This document shows positions 34,816-42,945 of a stretch of 64,000 nucleotides of DNA, piece by piece. The DNA comes from Alitta virens (lineage: Eukaryota > Annelida > Polychaeta > Phyllodocida > Nereididae): NCBI GenBank assembly GCA_932294295.1, contig OW028573.1:51926329-51990328 (forward strand), given 5' to 3'. The stretch's first letter is position 1, and every line of letters begins with the position of its first letter. The notes under the pieces are model-generated. The model did no database searches, was not told the DNA's origin, and saw nothing but the letters and a program-made list of their open reading frames with translations. Position numbers and translations under genes: made by a program.

Positions 34816-36103
34816 AAAAGGCCGCTGCTCCTCTAATATCAGTCCGATTTTCGTCAAATAAAGATTGTTTTGTAGTATAATTCATAGTGATTCCATACGT
34901 ATTTTCGGATTTAAAAAAACCCGAATATTAAGCGAGATATTTGTCTGAGAAGGCAGTTGTCTTGCGGTGGCTGCTGCTCCATTTATATTAATCCGATTTT
35001 CGTCAAATCAGGATTGAATTGTAGTATAAATCATACTGATTCCATACGCGTTTTCGGATTGAAAATAGACCAAATATTAAGCGAGATATTCGTCTGAGAA
35101 GGCAGCTAAGTTGGCGGAGGCAAACAGTGGTGCTCTCGCAGACGTCCGCGCCCGGACTGTATCAATGCAGGTAAGGCTGAGCGCTACTTTAAAAGGCTGC
35201 TGCTCCCCTAATATTAGTCCGATTTTCGTCAAATAAATATTGAATTATAGTCGAGTTCATACTTATTCCACACAGATTTTCAGATTGAAAATAGACCAAA
35301 TATTAAGCGAGATATTTGTCTGAGAAGGCAGGTAGTCTGGCGGCGGCAAGGTGCTCTGTGTATGGCCCTGACATGAATGGTGTGGTCAATATTTTTGACC
35401 ATTTTATATACATTGTTTGGATGAGCTTTATTGCAATTCATTTCTACTCATTCTGCCAACTGCCATGACTGTTATGTCAATTGCTATTAGCATTTTGAAT
35501 GATACAAAGAATGGGTGTAGAGCATACAGCAAATTCAATACATGTGTCAATTGCCTAATTGCCTAAATTGGGGTTCTTTGACCTGTCATTTCATGGTTTG
35601 TTCAAAGATGACACAGTAATATGACATTGTCTTGATTGTCATTCACAATTACAAAAATATGTAATTGCTTTCATTAATTAAAAGCAATATATTTAATTGT
35701 AATTACCAGGCAATGATTATATTTGTATAACTTTCTTATCTTTTTGTGTTAATTTGAATCTTATTGTGATATTATGATCAGTATAAATTTGTGTATATTT
35801 TGTAAAATTTAAATCTAATATTGATATTGTAATTAGTATTTGTGATTTGATCTGTGATTTTATTTGCTATATTTAATTTACTTATACTGGTGCTCCCTGA
35901 AGCGTCCGCGCCCAGACTGTATTAATGCAGAAAGCTGAGCGCTTCTTTAAAAAGCTACTGCTCCCTTAATATTAGTCCGATTTTCGTCAAATAAAGATTG
36001 TTTTGTAGTATAATTCATAGTGACTCCATAGGTTTTTTCGGATCGAAAATAGACCAAATATTAAGCGAGATATTCATCTGAGAATGCAGGTAGGCTGGCG
36101 TCG
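34816..36103 (+). repeat. Internal cargo: four related units
   Basis: Units of roughly 130-155 bp start near 34816, 34971, 35189 and 35948. Each runs from a GCTGCTGCTCC-like start through TCCGATTTTCGTCAAAT to AGATATTTGTCTGAGAAGGC. The last two are preceded by a GTCCGCGCCC...CTGTAT...AATGCAG block, so the ancestral unit was larger. About 550 bp of AT-rich sequence separates units three and four. The origin is unknown; a diverged relative sits at 25485-25545. Confidence 0.75.
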
Positions 36104-36156
36104 GCCTATCATTCGATGGGTGACTCGTCGCTGTCGTAGACACCTTGCTTCACCCG

Positions 36157-36415
36157 GCGAGTTACTCCTGGTACTCGGCGAGTTACTCCTGGTACTCGGC
36201 GAGTTACTCCTGGTACTCGGCGAGTCACTCCTGGTACTCGGCGAGTCGCTCGCTGAACCCGCCGAGTAACTCGGCGAGTAATTCGGCGAGTAACTCGGCG
36301 AGTAACTCGGCGAGTAACTCGGCAAGTAACTCGGCGAGTAACTCGGCGAGTAACTCGGCGAGTAACTCGGCGAGTAACTCGGCGAGTCACTCGGCGAGTC
36401 ACTCGGCGAGTCACT
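36157..36415. repeat. ACTCGSCGAGT palindrome array, left element, right side
   Basis: About five units with TACTCCTGGT linkers are followed by about a dozen tightly packed ACTCGGCGAGTA units, the densest array in the window. Confidence 0.9.
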
Positions 36416-36780
36416 CCTGGTCATTTTTTCCGCAAAAATTCGTCGCCAACTCCTCGAATTTTGGGTGTTACGTAATTTTTGTTATTACTACGAGTTGACT
36501 ACGAGTAACTCGGCTATGTGGGAACGGGGCTTAAAGCCCCGTTCCCACATAGCCGAGTTACTCGTAGTCAACTCGTAGGATTACGTAACACGCCTCTCGG
36601 GCCCAACTCTTACTAAACTCGGCGATTACTCCTCGCACTCGAGAGATGCTCGGCGAGTAACTCCTGAGTCTCGTAGCGAACTCGTGGGATTTGGAGCCGA
36701 GTTTGCCGAGTCTCCCGAGTATGCCGTGCTGCACGGCACACTCGGCGAGTTATCCAGGAGTCCAAAAACTCGGCCATGAC

Positions 36781-36990
36781 TCGCCGAGTTACTCCTACAA
36801 CTCGCCGAGTTACTCCTCGAACTCGCCGAGTTACTCCTCGAACTCGGCGAGTTACTCGGCGCTATTTTCACTCGTATTACACTCGGGGGGGATGTTGAGG
36901 AGTGCGAGGAGTAACTCGGCGAGTTGTAGGAGTAACTCGGCGAGTTGTAGGAGTAACTCGCCGAGTTGTAGGAGTAATTCGCCGAGTTGT
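36781..36990. repeat. ACTCGSCGAGT palindrome array, right element, left side
   Basis: About nine copies of the 11-nt palindrome between the terminus and the promoter of the Myb/MADF-like gene. Confidence 0.85.
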
Positions 36991-37079
36991 AGGAGTGCCA
37001 GAATTCAGTCGAGGGGGTTTAAAGTGTCACTCCGTGGGTTTAACCAGTGAATGATGTAGATCCAACGCGCTTGGACTAA

Positions 37080-37180
37080 CTGCAAATGACGCAATGGTAT
37101 CTGGGTTTGTTATGTCATCACAGCGGGGTACGCTCTCTAGGTAGTATATAAAGATTGACCAGTGATCAGGGGATCATTCA
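37080..37180 (+). promoter_or_regulatory. Histone-like promoter of the Myb/MADF-like gene
   Basis: A near-octamer CTGCAAAT (37080-37087; 7 of 8 to ATGCAAAT) precedes the TATA box TATATAAAG (37145-37153). The start element TCATTCA (37174-37180) lies about 31 bp after the start of the TATA box and fits the sea-urchin histone cap-site rule PyCATTCPu. The ATG at 37235 would follow a leader of under 60 nt. Confidence 0.7.
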
Positions 37181-37234
37181 GCATTTTGCTAACACACATA
37201 GAAGACCAAAAGACCGCTCCAGAAATTTTTTATC

Positions 37235-38899
37235 ATGCCGATGAAAAAGACCAGGTTCGCCAAAAGGCCTGCAGTGGACACAGAACTATCTGCTGGATCT
37301 TCTGATGACTCTGAAAACCCGACAAAGACATCGCAGAAGACTGCTCTTCCTGTGAAGAAAATGAAGAAGTCTGCTCCAAGATCTCCTGTCAAGAGGACTA
37401 CTGCTGCTGCAAGATCTCCTGCCAAGAGGACTACTGCTGCAAGATCTCCTGGCAAGAAGACTGCTGCTGCTGCAAGATCTCCTGCCAAGAGGACTACTGC
37501 TGCTGCAAGATCTCCTGCCAAGAGGACTGCTGCTGCAAGATCTCCTGCCAAGAGGACTGCCAAGACGCGTCTGCCAGTGCCAACAAGAACGTCATCAGAT
37601 GCTGGCAGTAGTAATGATGAGCCCCAGGTTGCTACTCCTGCGTCTGCTGCAGCACCTGCTACTTCTTCGCCTGCACCTGCTCCTTCGCCTGCTCCTTCGC
37701 CTGCTCCTTCACCTGTTCCTTCGCCTGCTCCTTCGCCTGCTCCTTCGCCTGCTTCTTCGCCTGTTCCTTCGCCTGCTCCCTCGCCTGCTACTTCACCTGC
37801 TACGTCCGAAGTGCCTGCTACACTTTCCAATGTTGCCAGGAAAAAACAGGAAAAGTTGTTCCTGCCAGCCACCGATGAGCAGGATATCGCTGACTGGTTT
37901 AGAGAAAATCCCATTTTTTATGACCGGACCTTGAAAGCCTACAAGGATTCAGGAAAGAAAATGGCCCTCATCAATGAGATGGCAAGGAAACTGAGTGTCC
38001 CCTGCACTGGATTCCAATTGAAGACCTGGATGGAATCCATGCGGACTGTCGCAGGGAAACTAGTGCGGCAGGGACCATCTGGAACTGCGAAGAGGAACCC
38101 CACAGAGAAGGAGTTGTGGATTATATCGAATTTTGGATTCCTTGTGGACCACATTACACGTATTCCAAGTCGCCGGGGGAACACTGCCCTCCAGAAGAAA
38201 ATTGGCAAGGCACGGGAGACACTTAAAAATCTCGAGGAAGAAGAAGGGAGCTCTACTCCAGCTGATGATTCCGGGCCCCAGGAAATTTCTGATCCGGACA
38301 TTTCTATGGATATCCCTCCTGTCCGGCAGACGAAGGGTGGTCCATACAAGAAAAGGAAAAGGTCCACGCCACCGCAATCTGGCATAGAAAATCTTGTTAA
38401 CATTGCCAGACAGTCTACTGGAGTCATCCAGCAGACTATGCAGCAAATGGCCGTTCCTCCAAAGGATTTGAAGGAGAGGCGAATCCGGGCGATGGGGGAG
38501 TTCATTGTCATGGAATGTCTGTCCATGGATGATGAAGCATTTGAAGACCTGCACAGCAACCTGATCCCCACATTCATGCAGCTCAAAGCGAATGCCATTA
38601 GAGCCAGGTTCCAGCTGCAGCATCAACCCCAGCATCAACCTCAGCAATTCATGCAGCACCAGCAGCATCACCAGCAGCATCACCAGCAGCAGCACCAGCA
38701 GCAGCACCAGCAGCAGCACCAGTTCTATCCTCCTTCTGGATCCCAGCATCAGGTGCACTTCCCACCAATGATAAGTCCAGAAAAGAATTGGCCAGCGGGA
38801 ACCTCAGCAATGCCACCTTCCGGACCTCCATCCATGATTTCCGAGATTCCCACCACTTCAACTCCTGCTTTGAACATAAGCCAGTTTTTGAATGTTTGA
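37235..38899 (+). CDS. Harbinger accessory DNA-binding protein (Myb/SANT/MADF-like) with linker-histone-like tail
   Basis: 554 residues, no intron apparent. Residues 49-108 carry six RSP(V/A/G)K(R/K) repeats, the SPKK-type minor-groove motif of sperm and linker histones. Residues 145-190 are Ser-Pro-Ala repeats. Residues about 213-310 resemble a Myb/SANT or MADF trihelix domain (DWFRENPIFYDRTLKAYKD, then LKTWMESMRTVAGKL). A basic patch (PYKKRKRS) near 370 is a likely nuclear signal. About 459-505 are Gln/His-rich. In Harbinger elements the second protein binds the ends and brings the transposase into the nucleus; I infer the same here, probably on the ACTCGSCGAGT arrays. The H1-like tail is unusual for such a protein. 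The start is the first ATG after the TATA box. Confidence 0.85.
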   Translation: MPMKKTRFAKRPAVDTELSAGSSDDSENPTKTSQKTALPVKKMKKSAPRSPVKRTTAAARSPAKRTTAARSPGKKTAAAARSPAKRTTAAARSPAKRTAAARSPAKRTAKTRLPVPTRTSSDAGSSNDEPQVATPASAAAPATSSPAPAPSPAPSPAPSPVPSPAPSPAPSPASSPVPSPAPSPATSPATSEVPATLSNVARKKQEKLFLPATDEQDIADWFRENPIFYDRTLKAYKDSGKKMALINEMARKLSVPCTGFQLKTWMESMRTVAGKLVRQGPSGTAKRNPTEKELWIISNFGFLVDHITRIPSRRGNTALQKKIGKARETLKNLEEEEGSSTPADDSGPQEISDPDISMDIPPVRQTKGGPYKKRKRSTPPQSGIENLVNIARQSTGVIQQTMQQMAVPPKDLKERRIRAMGEFIVMECLSMDDEAFEDLHSNLIPTFMQLKANAIRARFQLQHQPQHQPQQFMQHQQHHQQHHQQQHQQQHQQQHQFYPPSGSQHQVHFPPMISPEKNWPAGTSAMPPSGPPSMISEIPTTSTPALNISQFLNV

Positions 38900-38924
38900 A
38901 GACAACAGTTTTAAAACCATCCCC

Positions 38925-38960
38925 GGCCTTTTTCAAGGCCACCAAATCCTCCCAAAAGAG
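38925..38960 (+). terminator. Histone-type mRNA 3' end: stem-loop plus downstream element
   Basis: GGCCTTTTTCAAGGCC (38925-38940) forms a 6-bp stem and UUUC loop, followed by ACCA, fitting the replication-dependent histone stem-loop rule GGYYYU-UUYN-ARRRCC-ACCA at every position. The purine-rich AAAAGAG at 38954-38960 fits the U7-binding histone downstream element. It begins 25 nt after the stop. An AATAAA (39457-39462) further on could serve as a fallback polyadenylation signal. Confidence 0.8.
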
Positions 38961-39202
38961 CACGCCTTGTACACATATCTGTGTATAAACAATCAATCAA
39001 AAAAAAAGTTCCAAAACCCTCCAAACTTTTCTCTATCTTTGTCCACGAAAGTATAATATTTTAGTCCAAAATCAATTTCTTCACTTCAAGTAACTTGTTC
39101 ATATTTCCTTTTCATTACAGCACAGATATTGGTCCATTTTTTTGTAATATTTCTTTTAATAAGGGTTAATAATTTTGATGAAAGAAGACATACTTTTTTT
39201 TG

Positions 39203-39454
39203 TTCAGAAGTGCCGTACTTTTTTTTTGTTCAGAAGTGCCGTAGTTGTGTCTTGTTCAGAAGTGCCGTATTATTTTTTTTGCTTCAGAACTGCCGTAGAT
39301 TTTTCTATTATACTGCAATGAAAATAATGAAAGTACGGCACTTCTGAACAAGAAACAACTACGGCAGTTCTGAAGCAAAAAAAATAATACGGCACTTCTG
39401 AACAAAAAAAAAGTACGGCACTTCTGAACAACCAACAACTACGGCACTTCTGAA
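39203..39454. repeat. Long inverted repeat made of TTCAGAAGTGCCGTA units
   Basis: Four plus-oriented units (39203, 39229, 39255, 39283) face five inverted ones (39334, 39360, 39388, 39414, 39440), in mirrored order including one shared variant (CAGAACTGCC). A 36-nt spacer lies between. It sits between the two convergent genes, beyond both histone-type 3' ends, so only read-through RNA would contain it and fold into a long hairpin. Confidence 0.92.
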
Positions 39455-39523
39455 CCAATAAAATATTTTGTGTGGGTCAGACAGGAACGTTTTTTTTATT
39501 ACACAAGAAGTGTACATGGTCTG

Positions 39524-39559
39524 CTCTTTTGGGAGGATTTGGTGGCCTTGAAAAAGGCC
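39524..39559 (-). terminator. Histone-type mRNA 3' end of the transposase gene
   Basis: On the minus strand, the same GGCCTTTTTCAAGGCC (39559-39544), ACCA and AAAAGAG (39530-39524) as in the partner gene, starting 20 nt after the transposase stop. The two 3' ends share about 41 identical bases, then diverge slightly. AATAAA on this strand (39500-39495) follows as a possible second signal. Confidence 0.8.
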
Positions 39560-39579
39560 GGGGTTGTTTTGTGGAATCT

Positions 39580-40905
39580 TTATACCATGTCATCTTGCCA
39601 TGGCACTCTTCCTTCTTCTGAATTGACAAAGTCCACCAAGTACTGCCGTTGATTCTTGGCTGCTTCAGTCATAGAATGCCCTCTATTTGTTGGTGGCATT
39701 TCATCGATTTCTCCAGCTGCCCTCCAAGTTCCTGGGATGATACGATGTGTGATTGGATCTTCATGGTCCAGCATGATGTTCTGAGCAGTCGGATAAGTTA
39801 TTCTCATCAGATTGTGGAGGCAGCAACATGCAATGACTATAGATTCCACTGTCTTAGTTCTTTGTGGCATGGTAGTCAGGAGACACCTGAACCTTGCTGC
39901 AAGGATCCCAAATGCGTTTTCCACAATTCTTCTTGCCCGGGAGAGGCGGTAATTGTATATCCTCTGCTCTTTGGTCATGTTTCTGAGAGGCAGTGGCTTC
40001 ATCAGCCAGGTTCTCAAGGGGAAGGCATCATCTCCGACAATGAAGTAGGGAAGAGGTCTGTGACCAGGAAGAATTGGTTCAGGTGGAGGTAATCCAATGG
40101 TCCCTTCTTCAAGTCCTTCTCTCAGGAGTGTATCATTAAAAACTCCTCCATCAGATCCAGCGCCGTTTGCTCCACAGTCTACATAGAGGAACTTGTAATC
40201 AGCATCCACAAGAGCCATGAGTACGATGGAATGGAAGCCCTTGTAATTGAAATACACTGAACCACCTTTTGGAGGACATTTGATGGCCACATGCTTCCCA
40301 TCAATGGCTCCAATACAGTGAGGAAAGTTCCACCTTGAATAGAACAGTTTCGCAACTTCTCTCCACTCTTCTGGAGTTGTGGGGCATGCCAGGACATCTT
40401 CATTATACTCCGCAATGATGGCTTCACAGACTTCTCGAATTATGTTGCTGATGGTATTGTAAGCCACTCTGAAGCCATACATGAGGGACCTGTAGCTGTT
40501 TCCAGTTGCCAAATAGCGGAGGGTGATGGCAAGTCGGAGTCCTGGCTCCAAAGATTTCCTCCAGAAGGTGTCTTCTTTGGTAATCCTATGACCTATTTTG
40601 CCAAGGATCCCTTGAAACATGGCTGGTTCCATTCTCAAAAAGTTAGTATAACTAGAAGTGTCCTCTTGCATCAGTTCAGTCAGTAGACGCTCATACTGTC
40701 CCATCTGAGGTCTTCTCAGCAGCCAGGGCCTCACCCAATACCTCCTCCTCCTCTTCCTCCTCATGGCTGCTAATTTTCTTTCTTCTTTCTTCTTACTCTC
40801 CTCATCCTCAAGTAATGCTGCTGCAACAACAGCAAGTTGCAGATTCGCATGAGCAGCTAGTAGTACCAAGACTCTATTCTGATGTTCTGTCTGATGCATG
40901 TCCAT
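39580..40905 (-). CDS. PIF/Harbinger DDE transposase (HARBI1-like)
   Basis: 441 residues, uninterrupted. The N-terminus has a basic block (RRKRRRRYWVRPWL, 49-62), followed by the helix-turn-helix-like part around 120-165 (LRLAITLRYLATGNSYRSL). The DDE_4 nuclease follows: D202 in GAIDGKHVAI, D292/D293 in VGDDAFPL and E329 in RIVENAFGIL, with the family's LHNL motif near 363-366. All catalytic residues are present and the length is normal. It should cut and join the element's ends at TWA sites, with the convergent Myb/MADF-like protein as partner. The chosen ATG follows a TATA box by about 60 bp. Confidence 0.95.
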   Translation of the reverse strand: MDMHQTEHQNRVLVLLAAHANLQLAVVAAALLEDEESKKKEERKLAAMRRKRRRRYWVRPWLLRRPQMGQYERLLTELMQEDTSSYTNFLRMEPAMFQGILGKIGHRITKEDTFWRKSLEPGLRLAITLRYLATGNSYRSLMYGFRVAYNTISNIIREVCEAIIAEYNEDVLACPTTPEEWREVAKLFYSRWNFPHCIGAIDGKHVAIKCPPKGGSVYFNYKGFHSIVLMALVDADYKFLYVDCGANGAGSDGGVFNDTLLREGLEEGTIGLPPPEPILPGHRPLPYFIVGDDAFPLRTWLMKPLPLRNMTKEQRIYNYRLSRARRIVENAFGILAARFRCLLTTMPQRTKTVESIVIACCCLHNLMRITYPTAQNIMLDHEDPITHRIIPGTWRAAGEIDEMPPTNRGHSMTEAAKNQRQYLVDFVNSEEGRVPWQDDMV

Positions 40906-40933
40906 GGTCCTCTCTCTTCAGCAGCTACAGACA

Positions 40934-41001
40934 GAATGATCAAGAACAGAAGATGCAGCCCCTATTTATATATTTTTGTAATTAAACACAGCTATTTGCA
41001 T
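40934..41001 (-). promoter_or_regulatory. Histone-like promoter of the transposase gene
   Basis: On the minus strand: a perfect octamer ATGCAAAT (41001-40994), TATA box TATATAAATAG (40972-40962) and start element ATCATTCT (around 40940-40933), then the ATG at 40905. Octamer plus TATA is the H2B promoter layout. The partner gene's promoter has the same order and also shares GATCATTC. Confidence 0.7.
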
Positions 41002-41055
41002 AATAATTTAAGTAATAACCTTGATGAGTATCATGAGTATAACTCGTCGACATTA

Positions 41056-41270
41056 CGAGTTACTCCTGGTACTCGGCGAGTTACTCCTGGTACTCGGCGA
41101 GTTACTCCTGGTACTCGGCGATTTACTCCTCTAACTCGCCGACACTCTCCTCGAGATCGTTCACTAATTGGCTGCAACTCGGCGAGTTACTCCTCGAACT
41201 CGCCGAGTTACTCCTCGAACCCGCCGAGTAACTCGGCGAGTAATTCGGCGAGTAACTCGGCGAGTCACTC
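41056..41270. repeat. ACTCGSCGAGT palindrome array, right element, right side
   Basis: A mixture of TACTCCTGGT-spaced and tightly packed palindromes between the transposase promoter and the right terminus. Confidence 0.85.
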
Positions 41271-41419
41271 CTGGTCATTTTTTCCGCAAAAACTCGTCGC
41301 CAACTCCTCGAATTTTGGGTGTTACGTAATTTTTGTTGTTACTACGAGTTGACTACGAGTAACTCGGCTATGTGGGAACGGGGCTTAAGTGTATGTCATA
41401 TTCAAGTGAGGAATTCATC

Positions 41420-41628
41420 TTACCAATGACACATTGACTTGCAGCGGACGTAGTTCATGCCACCCCCTCCGTTGAGACAACTGCTAATGCAACTGTGGGG
41501 TCCTCTTTTAGATTTCGTCATCAGGTTATAGTCTGGTGCCGAGTCCGATTCTGATTCCAGAAGGCTTTGTAGGATCAAGGAACGCACTGCTGAGGCCATG
41601 AATTCATCGTTGTCATCTTCTGCTACTA
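41420..41628 (-). CDS. Last coding exon of a putative secreted cysteine-peptide precursor
   Basis: A strong acceptor (TTTCTTTGTTGCAG) opens an exon whose frame runs 69 codons to TAA. It encodes an acidic spacer (AEDDNDEF, then LESESDSAPDY), a basic cleavage site KSKR, and a 27-residue C-terminal peptide with spacing C-x3-C-x11-C-x3-C and terminal His-Trp. Acidic spacer, dibasic site and terminal cysteine peptide is the layout of a peptide-hormone or defence-peptide precursor. A signal-peptide exon should lie upstream (higher coordinates); I could not find it. The peptide matches no family I know. The Harbinger element ends about 31 bp beyond the stop, so it probably occupies this gene's 3' untranslated region. 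Confidence 0.5.
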
Positions 41629-42633
41629 CTGCAACAAAGAAATTAATTCCCATTAAATGTCAGATTGAGAATATTAAGCATCTCACAAAAATACTCATTG
41701 GTCACGTCGAGTATTTGTTTCTCAAACTGTGAGCTGCAGGCTAAGTTAGTGGCTTGATACGTAGAACCAGTGCTACATTTAAAACAGTACCCTAAATAAA
41801 TGTCCATTTATACAAGCTTCACGTTCCATATCAAATTTCTGACACCTGAAGATAAGTCCCGCACAACATAAGTGATCCAGGTAATATGGATTGCCAATGT
41901 TGTATTTTAAAAGCAGAGGGTAAAAATTGAGGATTGTCCCTATACTGCATTACAACCTTGTGGCTCACCGCAAGGACACATATCCCTCTGGAAAGTCTTG
42001 ATTGTTTTTCCTTTTTGTTTTCGTCGTTGGAACGAAATTAGTCACAATCTAATTAGTGTCTCAGATGGAGAGTCTTCTCTTGCATTGTACATATTTCTGA
42101 CCCCATTTCGGGGACACAAGATATTGATGACAATAAAGATGAAGAAATTAAAGAGAAGAAAGAAGTGGAAAGAAGTAGCTAGCAGTGACAGGGGAATAAT
42201 TCCTTTATGGCAGCAACATTGCCTTCGTCTGCAGAATATCTTTGGAGCTTGCAGTCAATCACTTTGGAAACCTTGTCAGGAATCAGGCAATATTTCTTGA
42301 ACGCAGAGAGACAATGCATGCAAGAGACCTAAAATGGTCAGGGTTGGTTATGATAAATGAGGCTGTCCAACCCCACTGTCAATACGTCTATTCCTCTAAG
42401 ATGTTATCAGCACAGCCACGAGGGAGCCCGAACTATATATAAAGTTAATGTAAGTCAGAAAACCTGCAGGTCAATAAATGAATATCTTCCCAGTGACGTT
42501 TATTGCATGGCAGCTTTTGTATTTGTCACTTAATGGCTACTGAACAGTTATCTGGGACTATATACAGTTAGTTTCCTAGAAAAAACCAGACAACTTCTGC
42601 AATATGATGCTACCTGCCACTAAACGGAAATTT
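41629..42633. other. Probable intron or upstream region of the peptide gene
   Basis: No coding exon recognised on either strand. Confidence 0.35.
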
Positions 42634-42945
42634 CTGGCTGTAGCTGGCTACTCAAGCCGAATCTACAAGTGCATCTAGCACCATCTGGCGCATAAATTGA
42701 GAGTTATGCATATTTGTCATTTTTTTGTAAAATATATCTATGTCTATTGTGCATACATATTTATTATATTACATAAAGTTTTTGCATTTACCAAGGTTTA
42801 TATTTTTCAGTGGTGGTAGGTGTAGACCGACTATAAGCTAGAAGTAGACAGAAGTAGCTTACTTTAGCCAGTTAAAACTACAGCCAGGAAAAGGTAGCTA
42901 CAGCTGTCTAGAGTCGACCCTATTTTATGAAACTAACTGTACTAA
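42634..42945 (+). repeat. Dispersed repeat, copy 2
   Basis: Second, longer copy of the family at 30274-30487, with the same order of blocks plus about 100 extra bases in the first half. Confidence 0.65.

Larger units (their letters stand above)
34324..36531. mobile_element. Non-autonomous PIF/Harbinger element, left of the pair
   Basis: The terminal inverted repeats start AGCCCCGTTCCCACATAGCC and end with its complement. Target triplets TAA lie at 34321-34323 and 36532-36534; the second is shared with the next element. Its first 240 bp are almost identical to those of the autonomous neighbour, so both are young. Both genes are replaced by four related units of unknown origin. Large arrays of the palindrome ACTCGSCGAGT lie near each end. 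Confidence 0.93.
36535..41385. mobile_element. Autonomous PIF/Harbinger element, 4.85 kb, apparently intact
   Basis: Terminal inverted repeats of at least 44 bp start AGCCCCGTTCCCACATAGCC. TAA target duplications lie at 36532-36534 and 41386-41388, matching the 3-bp TWA rule of PIF/Harbinger. Two convergent genes, the Myb/MADF-like ORF and the DDE transposase, are both open from start to stop, as expected of an autonomous element of this superfamily. Palindrome arrays flank both genes, and an inverted-repeat array lies between them. Intact frames and near-identity with the neighbouring element's ends suggest recent activity. Confidence 0.96.

Noticed and set aside
36157..36415. CRISPR-like regular spacing
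   Set aside because: Units are palindromes without unique spacers, in an animal genome and inside a transposon end.
37189..37914. Minus-strand Gly/Ala/Glu-rich frame antisense to the Myb/MADF-like gene (and other frames at 37599-38758)
   Set aside because: Mirror of the Ser-Pro-Ala and SPxK repeats on the coding strand.
38925..38940. Bacterial-type intrinsic terminator
   Set aside because: The context is eukaryotic, and the loop, ACCA tail and downstream purines fit the histone stem-loop rule rather than a T-tract terminator.
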